Below are positions 22,401 to 34,813 of a stretch of 64,000 nucleotides of DNA, in pieces (the first letter of the stretch is position 1; every line of letters starts with the position of its first letter). Made by a program: the position numbers and the translations under genes. The notes below the pieces were generated by a model. The model was not told the DNA's origin. It saw nothing but the letters and a program-made list of their open reading frames with translations, and did not search any database. Source of the DNA: Haberlea rhodopensis. Its lineage: Eukaryota; Streptophyta; Magnoliopsida; Lamiales; Gesneriaceae. Location: assembly GCA_907163345.1 (NCBI GenBank), contig CAJQUN010000040.1, positions 2,914,001 through 2,978,000 on the forward strand, written 5' to 3'.

Positions 22401-25400
22401 GGTGGAAACACACTGATGCCCAAGAGATAGGGGGTGCTTGGAGTTCCAAATAAAGGAACGACATAGAGCATAAATCCGATCAATAACCCCAAAAGGAATA
22501 GGTAAGATAGGCAGCCAGAAACATTCTACACCTTGTAGAACAGATCGAATAAGCTCAAGCTTCCCCGCATATGATAATGTGCTCTTCGGCCAAGAGTTAA
22601 GCTTCGCAACAATCGAGTTCAAGATAGAACCATAGTCTGAAAACCTGAGTTTATCATCTGCAATAGGAATACCAAGGTAGCGGAAAGGAAAAGTACCGTG
22701 AGTGAAACCTGTTATTTGCAGTAGATCAGATCGTACTTGCTCAAAGATGCCAGCAGTGTAGAGGCTGGACTTTAGAGGATTTGCGTGGAGGCCGACACAA
22801 GATCCAAAATCAGCAAGACACTTCGCAATGATGGCCACGGATGGGGCATCTGCTCGAGCAAAGAAAAGAAGGTCGTCCACATATGCTAGGTGAGTGATGC
22901 TCGGACCTCCACATAGAGGGTGGAAGCTAAAATCAGGATCTGAAACTCCCTTAGAGCATGAGCCTGGAAAGATATGCGACACAAATAGCAAATAGAAAAG
23001 GAGATAGATGATCTCTTGCCTAAGCCCTTTTTTGCCTTTGAGGTAACCAAATAAGCCCCCATTAATGGACAGGGAGAAAGATGTGGTAGCAACGCACTCC
23101 ATGATCCACTCAGTAAAGCGCAATGGGAGTCCCAGACCACAAAGCATAACATGTAGGAAATCCCAATTGACAGTATCAAAGGCTTTCTGAAGGTCAACTT
23201 TAAGAATGCACCTCGGAGAGACTCTTTTTCTATTATATTTCCGAAGTAGCTATTGTGCAAAGTGGATATTGTCCGTGATTGAACGCCCCTTGACAAAGGC
23301 TCCTTGAGATTTATCAATGATCGAATCCATCACAGTTGAAAGTCTAGAAGCCAGAATCTTGGAAATAACCTTGTAAACAACGTTACAACACGAAATTGGC
23401 CGATAGTCATTGACACGGGATGCATGAGAGGACTTTCGCACTAGAGTGATAAGTGCATGGTTGAGCTGCTTCAAAGCGACAAGTCGAAAAAAATTCCTGG
23501 ACAGCAGCCACAAGATCCTCGGAAATGATGCTCCAAGATTTTTTATAGAAGTGAGAGTTAAACCCATCAGGGCCTAGGGCCTTGTCATCCCCAATATCAA
23601 AAAGTGACATCTTAATTTCAGCCAAAGATACATCAGCAATTAAGTTAGCCCCCTGATCATGTAGGAGTTTTGGCCCAAAATTCAGTACATCCTCATTGAG
23701 GTAGGAGCAAACAGTCGAAGTATCCAGAAGAGTGGTGTAGAAACTGGTAATCCTCAGCCACTTCAGTAATACTCTCTATGTAGTCCCCACTGTCTTTCAT
23801 GATAGATGCTATACAATTGCGCTTCCCATTACGTTTGGCCAGATCATGGAAGAAACGAGTACAACGGTCACCATCTTTTAGATATCTACATTTAGCTTTT
23901 TGGGAGAAGAAAGATTTCTCCGCATCAGCAAGTAGCCAAACGTTTTTCCTCATGGCCGAAAGGCCGTCCATACCTATAGGAGCCACCGAGTCATGTTGCA
24001 TCAAGGATTCCTGTGATTGGTCCAATTCCTGCTTAGCCTGAGTAGCACGCGCTGGTATGTGGGAGAAATGTAGCTGATTAAGCTTTTTTAACTCCAATTT
24101 AAGCAACTTCAACTTACCACAGAGGATAAATTGCTTAGAGCCATAAAGTGAAGAACCCCAAGAGCTCATGACCGTGTCCGCAAAAGAATTATTCAAGGAC
24201 CACATGTTATAGAATTTGACGGGTCTCATAACTGGTGAACTCCGCTGCAGCAAGGAGACAATGCATATAGAGTGGTCAGAAAGACAACCAGAGGGAGGAA
24301 GTGGGCCAAGCATGCCAATCAGTGGCCCACCAATTGTCATCAATTTTTGAAAGGATAGAGTTATTCGTCCATGTGTAGAAACATCAAGATGATGGCAACC
24401 AGATAGCCCAGCATCTGAGCAGCAAAGAGAAAAATCCCGAGTCTCATAAGCTGTGACCGGTAGGCCAAACATTTTGTCTTCAGGTAGCAGGATGCTATTA
24501 AAATCTCCCATAACTAACCGAGGTTGGTTGGTGCAAGAGCCCAAAGCATGCAAGGAATCCCAGAGCGGTCGACGAGATGCAATGGAGTGTAGACCATATA
24601 TATAGCTGACCTGAAAAGTAATTCTGGAGACCAAACAATTCAAATGTTGTGAAGATCCACCAATAACATCAACCAAAGTAACAGTTGGGTTCCACAGTAG
24701 TAATACGCGACCCCGCGAGTGATGGTGGAAGTTGTTATCCTGACACCAAGAAGGTAATCGAATGCGGAGGAAAGTAGCAATATCCTCTTCCTTGAGCTTA
24801 GTTTCAAGTAAGCAAAGCAAGTCTAAGTGCTGGGCTTTAATCAAATCCACAACACTCCTATGTTTTAGAGGTTTGTGGAAGCCTCTAATGTTCCAAGAAC
24901 CAAGTTTCATTGGGCTGGAGGGGGCAAGTGATCTTGCCCACAGTCCAAATTTGTTTTTGAATTTTTTTCTTTTCCTTCTTCTTCCCAAAGTTGATTTGGG
25001 CATTAAGCATATCTTCTAAAGTTTGAACTACATTACCCATGCCTGCATCACCCTTACCAGAGGGCGTGTGCATTTTTTCCTTGCCTTTAACGATTGTACC
25101 GACGGCCCCGGGGTGTTGGATTCACCCGCAACCATCCACCCTTCATCAATGGGATCAAATTCAGTGGTAACCAAGGGTTGCCCATCCTTAGTGATAGCGG
25201 TAGGGACGATTTTCTTGGGGACCTTAGGAGTAGCTTTCGGCCCTGCAGCTTTGGGGTGAGGAGTGATATCATTGAACACATGTGGTTGGACATGGATGGT
25301 GTCAACGATGTGTTCAGGTTCATCAATAGACTCAACGGCAATCTGCACATGCTTCGGCTGTGTAGGCACAGCATCATCGGCAGTCGTGCCAGGAGCACCA

Positions 25401-27091
25401 TTGGGGGCCACTGGTTCTTTGAATGGTTTATTTTGAATGCCATTGTGCATCGGACGAGGAGCATGATTCTGTTTCCTCTTGATAACCACCACATCTCTTT
25501 TGCACTTAGTGGCCACATGCCCAACCATTTACAATCAGAGCAAAAGGTAGGCTCATTCTCAAATAGGATCTTCAAGTTAAGCACCTTGCCATTCGGGAAT
25601 GTGGTTGGAACGCACTTGACAAGTGGCTTCGAAACATCAATCTCAACATGTGCACGGGCGTATATTAGGCGCTCTTTGGAGGCCGTCATTTCGTCTGTGT
25701 AAAGAGGGGTACCAACATAAGAAAGGATGCGACTGAGAACCTTATCATTCCAGCAGGTTGGTGGGAGACCAGGCAGGGTAACCCAAGCTGGGACTTTGGT
25801 CATCTAATGATCACTATAGTCAAACAATTGAATCATTTCCTTCAAAATAAGAGCACAGCCATAGCAATTATAGGGTCCCCTGTGAAGGACTTTAATCATA
25901 TCATCATTGGATGCAAATTTGAAGATGATCCATCTACTGGGGTGCAGCTGATGGGTAACATGAACCCCCCGAGATTTACAAAGTTTCTTAAGTGTATCAA
26001 ATCCTGGGAAGCGACCTGCAAAGTAGCCAACCGCTCAGTGACCCACCACTTTAATATCATCAATGTCCTTACTTGGACTAAAACAAGCATCATTGACACC
26101 ATTAGCCAAGTGTAGAGTGATTTTGCTAGGGCCAATTCGATTGGATGGGTAACGCTTGCGTCCATCCCAGGGTTGGGCTGAGGGGCAATGAGTTCAGGAT
26201 CAGCAACCGTTTTATCCTTAGGGGCCAAGGCATGCGCAAGAGGCGTAGAGGAAGAAGCCGAAGCTGGGGAGAATCTGAAGTTTTCGAGAGAATGCAAATA
26301 TCATTTCTTACCGGGCACATTAAGTTCCAGCCATGAAGAAGCACCACAGAGAGCTGATACAGCTCGAATAATAAGTTGAAAAATATTGGACTAAAAATTT
26401 ATCCGGCTGTGAGTTGGTTATCTTGCACGAGGAAGGTACGAGTGGTACGAGTGCTGATTTATAGTTTTGCAAATGCATAAAATTTCACTCAATTTTGGAC
26501 ATCAACGTTAGACTGCTGCTTCACATTACAGAAAATCTAACCACCACCACCACCACCCCCTCCCCCTCTGAAATAAGGAAATTTTTTGCTGGTTAATCAG
26601 TTTAACCTTGTCTTCATTAATTTCATCAAAAGTCATAACAAACCTCAATCTTGCCTAATTCAAGAAATCCAACACCGATATTTCAGCCATCACAACATAA
26701 TCAACAATACCAATTGCTCAGAGCTATTAAACTCGTAGCAAACTCACAGGGGAACAAAAAAAGACAAGACAAAGAATTCAATTGTATTCCAGAAAGCAAG
26801 AACCTTGAGGGAATTCCGAGGATAGTAAATCCCAGCGTGAATAACTTCACTGTTCCGAGAGCTTGTACCTGTCCCAAAAGTGGGAGCAGACTCTATCACA
26901 ACAACTTCTCTGCCGTGTCTCATGGCAAGCTCACGCGCCACCGCTATGCCCACCACGCCAGCACCGATAACCACCGCATCCGCCTTTTCCCTGGGGATCG
27001 AATCGTATTGTCCCGTGCAAAATGATCTGGGATTTCTGCGAGTTGACTTAAGGGTCCGTAAAATCTTTGCCGAGACAGTAGATTTCATCAT
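19491..27091 (-). CDS. L2HGDH: L-2-hydroxyglutarate dehydrogenase, mitochondrial FAD enzyme
   Basis: Five exons on the minus strand: 26804-27091, 20982-21263, 20459-20895, 20193-20352 and 19491-19604. Phases fit throughout and give 426 residues. The enzyme oxidises L-2-hydroxyglutarate to 2-oxoglutarate in mitochondria, passing electrons to the ubiquinone pool. The first 25-30 residues are basic, Ser-rich and lack acidic residues, as expected for a targeting peptide. The FAD-binding motif GAGVVG is at 43-48 in DAVVIGAGVVGIAVAREL, followed by SSRNSEVIHAGIYYP, a family signature. The C-terminal GIRPKL and GIESPGLTSS motifs are present. All introns are GT-AG. Intron 1 is 5540 bp because a LINE inserted into it; the other introns are short (86-588 bp). 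I see no stop or frameshift, so the gene looks functional if the large intron is removed. Confidence 0.93.
21562..24910 (-). pseudogene. LINE ORF2: endonuclease, reverse transcriptase, zf-RVT, broken
   Basis: The start MKLGSWNIRGFHKPLKHRS at 24910 opens an apurinic-type endonuclease domain with LVMGDFNSILLPEDK and a C-terminal LSDHSICIV block. The reverse transcriptase follows with ALGPDGFNSHFYKK, DYRPISCCNVVYKVISKIL and the active-site motif AYVDDLLFFA (near 22870). The C-terminal zf-RVT region has the Cys/His pattern CKLCANGLDSHDHLFFKCDF (near 21950). Frameshifts occur near 24350, 23690, 23480, 23250, 23020 and 22400. One near 23020 destroys the RQGDPLSP motif, which reads RQEIIYLLF here while copy 2 keeps it. 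The element is dead. Confidence 0.85.
25028..26340 (-). pseudogene. LINE ORF1 (nucleic-acid-binding, DUF4283-like), frameshifted
   Basis: It is read in three frames on the minus strand. The N-terminal part has GYFAGRFPGFDTLKKL, a motif typical of plant LINE ORF1 DUF4283 domains. The middle has VPAWVTLPGLPPTCWND and the domain ends in a CX2CX4HX4C knuckle (CSDCKWLGHVATKC) that is split by a one-base shift near 25525. The tail is Pro- and charge-rich. ORF1 proteins bind the LINE RNA. Breaks near 25800, 26110 and 25525 mean no full product. Confidence 0.75.
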
Positions 27092-27774
27092 CTATTTCAA
27101 GAAAATTAAGAGTTCTGCAAAAAAAATCTGAAAATGCCAAGAATTAGCTGACACGAATCATTCTAAACCGGACTGTAATATATTTTATTACTTTCTTAAA
27201 ATTTCACTTTCTTTTCTTTCTCACTGGTTATAGTAGGTAGTACTAAAATTTGTTCTGTTAGAAAACAAGAATAATCCTGAAAAGGGTGTCTTCGGGTTGA
27301 AATCTACGGTGCCAAACTGCCAAAATTAGATACCGAGCGTTAGATTTCCACTGCAATTCAGATGTGAAACCAAGAGCTACAGAAGCTTACTCACCTCTCA
27401 ACCGAAATAACTAAAGCTTGTATAACTTTCTTTTGATTTTTAACCTAGATTATCTCTACCTTTGAAATTTAACCGTCATTTGCGATCCTAATCTTAAATT
27501 CATCGAAATTGTTCTTCTCACCTAAACCCAATTACACTAACCCCTTTAATTTTTCTCCATCCCTCCCACTCTCTCCCCTCTCTCACTTCTCATTTCTCCG
27601 TACTCCAATGTTTCACCATTCTCCTTTATTTTGAAAAAAAATTCCATCAAAATTATCGTTGATTTTTATTTTTGGTATTTACTTTTCTATACAAAAATCG
27701 TTTGTACAAATATACAATGAATAAGTCCCCACGTAATATTAAAAAAGAGAGATGATGACAATCCACCTAAAAGA
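27092..27774 (-). promoter_or_regulatory. 5' flank of L2HGDH, squeezed between exon 1 and a second LINE
   Basis: Only about 680 bp of non-LINE sequence remains upstream of the start codon. It is AT-rich with CT-rich stretches (CTCTCCCCTCTCTCACTTCTC near 27570). No other gene is visible. The core promoter of L2HGDH must lie here or within the LINE; I could not place a TATA box with confidence. Confidence 0.45.
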
Positions 27775-30700
27775 AAGCATCTAAAACCAAGTTGGATTGT
27801 GAGCACGATCCCGTGCCCACTCCGGCCTAATGAAACTAGGTTCTTGGAATATTAGAGGCTTCAACAAGCCTCTAAAACAAAGGAGTGTTGTGTACTTGAT
27901 TAAAACACAGCACTTAGGGTTTGCTTACTTGAAACTAAGCTCAAAGAGGAAAAAATTGCTTCTTTCCTCCGGCTTCGATTACCTAATTGGTGTCAGGACA
28001 ATAATTTTCACCACCATTTGCTGGGCCATATTCTCTTACTGTGGAACCCGACAGTTACTTTGGTAGAGGTTATTGGTAGTTCTTCACAACATTTGCATTG
28101 CTTGGTCACTTGCTTGGTATCCAGAATTATATTTCAGGTAACCTACATTTATGGCATTCGCTCTATTGTATCTCGTCGTCCGCTTTGGGTATCCCTGCGT
28201 GCTTTGGTCTCTTGCATCAGCCAGCCTTGGTTGATCATGTGTGATTTTAACAGTATCCTGCTACCTGAAGATAAGCTCTTTGGTTTACCGGTAACAGCAT
28301 ATGAAACTAGTGACTTTTCTCTTTGTTGCTCTGATGCTAGACTATCTGATTTACCATCATCTGGTTGCTTCATCACCTGGACAAATAACTCTATCTTATC
28401 AAAAATAGATAGTGCTATGGCTAATGACGCTTGGTGGGCTGCAGATTGGCGTGCTTCAGCTCACTTCCTTCCCCGTTGTCTATCTGACCACTCCTTATGC
28501 ATTGTCTCACTGCTGCAGCAACGGTCTCCAGTTAGTAGGCCTTTCAAATTCTATAACATGTGATCCTTACACTATTCTTTTGCGGACACAGTCAGCAGTT
28601 GTTGGGGGGCCTCACTCTATAAAAACAAGCAATTTATCCTATGTGATAAGCTTAAGTTACTTAAATCGGAGTTAAAGAAGCTCCATCAGTTACACTTCTC
28701 ACATGTATCCGTGCGAGCTAATCAGGCTAAGCAGTAATTGGATCAGCTACAGGAATCCGTAATGCAACTTGACTCCATTGCCCCTGTGAGTATGGATGTC
28801 CTTTCGGACTTGAGAAGAAACGCATGGCTCCTTGCGATGTGGAGAGATCTTTCTTTGCCCAAAAAGCAAAATGTAGATATCTTAAAGATGGTGACCGTAG
28901 TACTCGTTTCTTTCATAACCTAGCTAAAAGGAATGGGAAGCATAATTGTATAGCGTCTATTATGAAGGATAGTGGGGATTACACGGAGAGTATTGTGGAT
29001 GTGGCCGAGGAATTTACCAGTTTCTACACCACATTTCTGGGTACTTCGACTGCTTGCTCCCACCTTGATGAGGAAGTACTGCATTTTGGACCAAGGTTGA
29101 ACCAGGATCAGTGTGGTAACTTAATCGTTGATGTAATTAAATTGCCACTTTTTGATATTGGGGATGACAGCCCCTGGCCCGGATAGGTTTATCTCTCACT
29201 TCTATAAGAAATCGGGGCATCATTTTTGAGGATCTTGTGGCCGCCGTTCAGGAATTCTTCTCTACGGGCCGCCTTCTGAGGCAGCTAAACCATTCACTGA
29301 TAACCTTAGTGCCAAAATCCTCTCATGAATCCAGGGTCAATGACTATCGGCCTATCTCGTGTTGTAACACTGTTTACGAGGTTATCTCAAAGATTTTGGC
29401 TTCTAGACTATCAACTGTGATGAACTTGATAATTGATGAATCTCAAGGAGCCTTTGTTAAGGGATGTTCTATCACGGACAATATCCACTTGGCGCAGGAG
29501 CTTCTTCGAAAATATAATCGTAACGTGTCTCGCCAAGGTGTATTCTTAAAGTTGATATTCAGAAAGAATTTGACACAGTGAACTGGGACTTTCTATATGA
29601 TATGCTTTGTGGCTTGGGTCTCCCACCGCGCTTTACGGGGTGGATTATGGAGTGTGTTGGCACCACCTCTTTCTCCTTATCCATTAATGGGGGCTTATTT
29701 GGTTACTTTCACGGGAAAAAGGGGCTCAGGCAAGGAGATCCTCTATCTCCCTTCCTTTTTACTATTTGTGTTGAGTATCTTTCCAGGCTTATGCTTAAAG
29801 GAGTTTTTGATTCAGAGTTTAATTTTCCACGCTCTATGTGGAGGTACGGGTATTACTCACCTAGCATATACGAATGACCTTTATTCTCCGCCCGTGCTGA
29901 TGCCCCATCTGTGGCCATCATCTCGAAGTGCCTCGCTGACATTGGCTCCTGTGCTGGCTTTCATGCCAATCCCCTAAAGTCGAGCCTCTATACTGCTGGC
30001 ATTTTCGCTCAGCTCAGAACTGATCTACTACAAATTACTGGATTCACTCACGGTACATTTCCTTTCCGCTACCTGGGCATTCCTATTGCAGCAGATAGAC
30101 TTCGATTCTCAGACTATGGCTCTATCTTGAACTCAATTGTTGTGAAGCTCAATTCTTGGCCGAAAAGTACACTTTCATATGCAGGGAAGCTTGAACTTAT
30201 AAGATCTGTTCTTCAAGGGGTTGAATGTTTTTGGCTGTCTATCTTACCTATTCCTTTTGGGGTAGGATTTATGTCATTCCTTTATTTGGAACTCCAAACA
30301 CCCCCTATCTCTTGGGCAACAATGTGTTTGGATCGAACTGAAGGTGGTGCTGGGATTAGGGACCTGCGTAGCTAGAACAAAGCGTTATTGGCTAAGGTTC
30401 TATGGGATTTTCAATCCGATAGGGAGTCGCTTTGGCTTAAATGGATCCACAACATCTACCTTAGATCGGTTGATATCTGGTCCTGGGCACCAAGGCGTCC
30501 AGACTCTCCACTGATTAAGCGCACCCTTCTTATAAAGGATGAGCTCCTTTCGGGAATGGGAAACTCGGATGATGCTGCTACTCGTCTGAATATATGGTTT
30601 GGAAATGTGGGTCAGGATACTGCCTATAATTTCTTTAGACCGCGTGCATCGCCTGTTGTTTGGTCCTCGATCGTTTGGCGACGCAACATCCTTCCAAAGC

Positions 30701-31190
30701 ACTCTTTTACTGTATGGTTAGGGGCGCATGGGAGGCTTCAGACTACCGACCGACTACCTTTTGTTGATGACAAGAGTTGCAAGTTGTGTGGCCTTGACTC
30801 GCATGAGCATCTGTTTTTCAAATGTGATTTTAGTGAGCAACTATAGAACATGGTTGGGATATGGCTTCGGATGACTCACTGCATGTCCACCTTGCGCAGT
30901 GCTCTCAAGTGGTTTAAGAAGAAATACCGCGGCTCATCTATGACAGCATCGGCTTGCACTATGGCCTTTGCTGCTACGGTCTATCAGATTTGGAGTGCAC
31001 GGAACCGGATCTGCTTTGAAGGAAAGGGACTACCCCTACTGATTGCTTTCGTAACATACAATTACATGTTTTACGCTGCATGCACAACCAATTTCCGGGA
31101 GCTTGTTCCTAGGTCTTGGGTTGGCATTCCTACTGTCTTTGCTAATCTAATATTTTGTACTTGTGGAACACTTGACTAGTTTATAAAATT
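27775..31190 (+). mobile_element. Second LINE copy, same family, 5'-truncated, plus strand
   Basis: It begins within the ORF1-ORF2 junction (the homology to copy 1 starts near 27795, at a segment matching 24940-24925 of copy 1) and runs through ORF2 to near 31190. It lacks ORF1, the usual mark of incomplete target-primed reverse transcription. Amino-acid similarity to copy 1 is high along its length, and both end with the same CMHNQF-like 3' coding end. The 3' tail is not well defined; an A-rich run lies at 31273-31283. Confidence 0.85.
27830..31180 (+). pseudogene. LINE ORF2 relic of the second copy
   Basis: It has the same domain order as copy 1: endonuclease from MKLGSWNIRGFNKPLKQRS, then reverse transcriptase with DYRPISCCNTVYEVISKIL and an intact RQGDPLSPFLF motif, then zf-RVT (CKLCGLDSHEHLFFKC). 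The catalytic segment reads AYTNDL where copy 1 has AYVDDL, so the first catalytic aspartate is lost. Frame breaks are near 27950, 28560, 28735, 28850, 29180, 29570, 29800 and 30375, with a stop at 30844. Not functional. Confidence 0.85.
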
Positions 31191-31800
31191 ATTTTCTATC
31201 CTTCCACTATTCATCATTATAGTTCTTCGAGCTTATTATTGGGGACAATTAGATTTGAAGAAATGTGATTAAAAAAAATTATTTTAAAGGGTACAAGAGC
31301 AAAACTAAATGAATTCAAAAGCGTCATCTCATGATCGATCCCCTAGTTCCAGAACTTTTCAGCAATTTTTCAGGCGATGGTGATTGATCCATGTATGCAT
31401 GTTGCGATGGATACCCGGTTCTAGACCTCTTTTTGTTAGCTTTTTCTTAGTCAAAATAATGTGGCGTTCGATTCACCATTTGTATCTTAAACGTATAGTA
31501 GATGTTCGCCATGCTCGTACATTTGTAAAAAAATTGGGAACTAAAATTATATATATATATATTTTTCTCAAAATTATATCTTGAATTTGAAAATTTAATA
31601 CCTTTAAAAAAAGCCAATAATTTTGAGAATATAAGATGGAAAATTCAGTTGGCTAATTGCTTATAAATAGCACGAGATAATTAAAGAGAGTGATGCAAAT
31701 GCTTGAAAAAGGTTGTTTTCATGTAAGAAATAAATTAATTTTAAATCTTTGTTAGATTTTCTTGCCATGATGATATATACTATATTATAATGTGTGAGCA
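31191..31800. other. AT-rich spacer between LINE copy 2 and the hAT element
   Basis: No gene supported. Contains a short TA run near 31548 and poly(A/T) tracts. The minus-strand frames around 31780-32060 belong to the GC-rich terminal repeats of the neighbouring hAT element and are not genes. Confidence 0.6.
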
Positions 31801-31808
31801 CTTTAGAG

Positions 31809-34800
31809 TAAGGTGCTTAACGGATCGGTCCGGTATGGTCTGAAACCGGCCGATTCCGGATTCGTTAAGCACGGAACTGGTTCTGTCCGTAAAGAACCGG
31901 ATCGGACCCGGTTCCGGTTCCAACCGGTTCCGGGTCGATCCGGTCCGTACCGATTTTTTTTTTAAAGATTTTTTTTGATTTTTGTTGTTGTTGTTGTAAA
32001 TGTTCCTCAATATTCATCACAAATTCAATATATTTTGTCTTTATTTCATAATATAGATGCATACAAATAATTGTAAAGATATGGCAATTGAAAATCTAAA
32101 TAAAAAAATATTATTATTTAGCAATCTTCATAATTGATAATTATTGTTTTGGCGTTCTCTTCTTCTTGCTCGTCATAATGATTTACGAATTCGTCAACCG
32201 CCTAATCTCTTCTATTCTTACATTCTGCTTCGAACCAATCTTTAAGTAACGTGAGCATGCATCATATGATAAACTACTTCTGTATTCTCCAATAATTCGA
32301 CCACATGTTGAGAATGCCGATTCAAAAGCGACGCTTGAAGCTTGTACCGCATACACGTCTCTAGCCATTTTGGCAAATATAGGGAATTGTGCTGCATTTG
32401 TCTTCCACCATTGTAAGACGTCGAAGTTGTCTTCCGTTAGAAATTGATAATTCAGATAAATTTGCAACTCAGACGACGTGCTAGTAGAATGTCATTTTCC
32501 CTTTAAGTTTTTTCCTGCCCAACATCCTAAGCTAATTGATGCCCTCACCTTTAGATTGAGCTTGGGGTTGTTCTTCAGCAGACCTTTGTTGCGATGATTC
32601 ACTGGCATGTTGATTATAATAGAATTGAAACATATTTTGGAGAGATTGTATTGTAGACGTCTTTCATCAACAACCTTCCCAAAAAATTTAGCATAATATT
32701 CAAAAAATATCTCAAATGAAGATAAACATTGACTAGAATCTAGCATGTTGCGATGCAGTGCACATGTCGAATTTGTTCCCAATACTTTATAAATTTATTT
32801 TCCATTGCACTAACAAAAGCATGCAAGTCATAGTCATCTCTAAATTCTATAAACTTATCAAACATGTTAAATACTAAATGACGAAAATAAACGGAAGTTG
32901 GATAAGTAACATCGGAGAAGCGTTCTGTCGCTTCTTTGAAAGTACCTAACCATGATACACAGTTTTCAACAAATTCTCAATCCTCATTAGTCAAACATCG
33001 CTATCAGACATTTGATATGAATTATAAAATGGAGTTAAAATATCTTTGTAAGGTAACATAACATTCAACATATTGTACAACGAATTTCACCTAGTTTCTA
33101 TTGGTGATAGAAAAAGAAGATGCTTTAAACCATTAGATAAACATAATTGTTTCCAATCACGCTTAACCGGCTCGTGTGTAACCATTTAGCGCAGTATTTC
33201 ATTTTCTCAATACACGCTGAATGATTGTCCTCATAACCAACTTTAACATCCAAATTAATCACATGACATGCAGATCTAACATGAAAAAAACACCATCAAG
33301 CAATGGTTTCAGATATGTCTTTAAATCACGCATCGTAGCATTGTTATTCGCAGCGTTGTCTAATGTGATTGAAAATACCTTAGCTTGAATTCCATAATGT
33401 CTACAAGTGTTGAATACATATTTAGCAATTACATAACCAGTATGTGCACAATCTAACTCATTTGAAGACAAAATCCGTTTTTGCATACACCAATTATCAT
33501 CAATCCAATGCCAAGTGACAACAAGATATGAATCCGAATTTACATATGTCCAAATATCGGCTGTTAAGCTAACCCTACAAGGCAAACTAGAAAGATGTTG
33601 AAACAATGTATTTCTATATTCAACAAATACGTCCATACAATTTCTTTGTAGTGTGTGCCTAGAAATATGTTTAAATATGGGTTGTATAGAAGCATCAAAT
33701 TAAATAAAACCAGCATGTTCAGCTTGTATGAAAGGAAGTGCACACATAATCACATATCTGACAAGTGGCCTACGGTTGATTTCAGCAGTTAAAATAAAAT
33801 TTGTGCCAGTGATAACATTAATTTGTGCTTGTGTTGTTTCTCGACCTAATGGTTGTAATGTTGTCTCATCAAAATTATGTTTTTTTACTAAATGTTTTTT
33901 AAATGTTTCGGTGCCTCCACTGGCACCACCAGCTTTATATGAATATTGTATCTTACATAATTTACATATTGCAACAGATTCATTAGTACCTTCTTTTTGA
34001 GCGAGTTCAAAGTGATCACATATCTTACTTCTTTTGGCACGAGTAGGTTGTCTACTCGCTCTGTAGTGGCTCCGGATGACTCTACTTGTTGTCTCTCTTG
34101 GGCTTGGGCAGCAGGATGTTCGGCAGGTTGTTCGGGTTGTTGCGGTTCGACGTTCATAGAGGAACCACCAACATTAAGGTGAGCAAAAAATTCATAACTT
34201 TCATTTAACTCAGGAATTGGCACAGGCAAATTCATTGCCGAAGATGAACTCAGTGATAGACGACCGGGGACGAGACCCCGGCTACGACCAGCGCCGCTGC
34301 TAGTGCTAGATGAAGATGCCATTATTATATAAGTAAATTGTAGATAGCACAATTGAGAGAAAATATATGAGAATGAAGTATACAAATTTGCAATAATGAA
34401 TTGTGAGGATTTACAAAACACAACAGATATTTATAGTTTTTTTAAAAAAAAAAAAAAAATTTAAAAAGGAAAATGAAACGTTGGCAATGGCTAAAGAACC
34501 GTTGCCGACGTTCAGCATGGCAAAGGCTATAAAGCCGTTGCCATGCTGACAAATTAATTTTTAATTTTTTAAATTTTTTATTTTATTTTTTTAAAATACT
34601 ATCGGTTCCGGTTTCGGAACCGGAATCGGAACCAAATTGATAGCACCGGAATCGGTGGTGTTACCGGTTTGGTTTCTCGGAAACGCCTCGGACCGGTTTC
34701 TTATCGGTTTCGGGGTGAACCGGAACCGGTTAGTCCGGTTTCGGTTTCGGATCGGAGTAACCAGTTCGATTTCGGTCTGGGTCCGGATTGACTCGGCCCG

Positions 34801-34813
34801 ATAAACACCCATA
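31809..34813 (-). mobile_element. hAT transposon, 3005 bp, with 8-bp target duplication
   Basis: The ends are TAAGGTGCTTAACGG on the left and, as complement, TATGGGTGTTTATCGG on the right: imperfect inverted repeats of the common plant hAT type. CTTTAGAG flanks both sides exactly (31801-31808 and 34814-34821), the 8-bp duplication expected for hAT. Both subterminal regions (31820-31955 and 34600-34800) are packed with CCGGTTCCGG-like words, which are likely transposase binding sites. Inside is a decayed transposase on the minus strand. The size suits a former autonomous element. Confidence 0.9.
32183..34322 (-). pseudogene. hAT transposase relic (BED zinc finger, RNase H-like core, dimerisation domain)
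   Basis: The start MASSSSTSSGAGRSRGL at 34322 opens a low-complexity N-terminal region. After a frame change near 34030 a BED zinc finger is readable (CKLC near 33955, then HLVKKH, a C-X2-C...H-X4-H arrangement). The middle has LTADIWTYVNSDSYLVVTWH and SITLDNAANNNATM (near 33350-33600), typical of the hAT core. The C-terminal dimerisation domain is at 32183-32467 with WWKTNAAQFPIFAKMARD and SSVAFESAFSTCGRII. Several frameshifts and stops (near 33260, 32800 and 32480) make it inactive, so transposition would need a transposase from elsewhere. Confidence 0.87.

Larger units (their letters stand above)
21513..26370 (-). mobile_element. LINE (plant L1-type) in L2HGDH intron 1, nearly full length
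   Basis: On the minus strand this runs from about 26370 (5' end, uncertain) through ORF1 and ORF2 to a short A-tail (T8 on the plus strand near 21520). ORF1, endonuclease, reverse transcriptase and C-terminal zf-RVT region are all present in order. Several frameshifts make it inactive. Its transcription direction is the same as that of L2HGDH, so the sense LINE is part of the pre-mRNA. I could not find a convincing target duplication by eye. Confidence 0.88.

Noticed and set aside
26651..27131. Plus-strand frames opposite L2HGDH exon 1
   Set aside because: Shadow of the exon; the minus-strand reading has the FAD motif and family signatures.
31780..32062. Minus-strand frames rich in Arg/Thr/Gly-Ser-Asp-Pro near 31900 (and 34591-34892)
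   Set aside because: They are translations of CCGGTT-type subterminal repeats of the hAT element.
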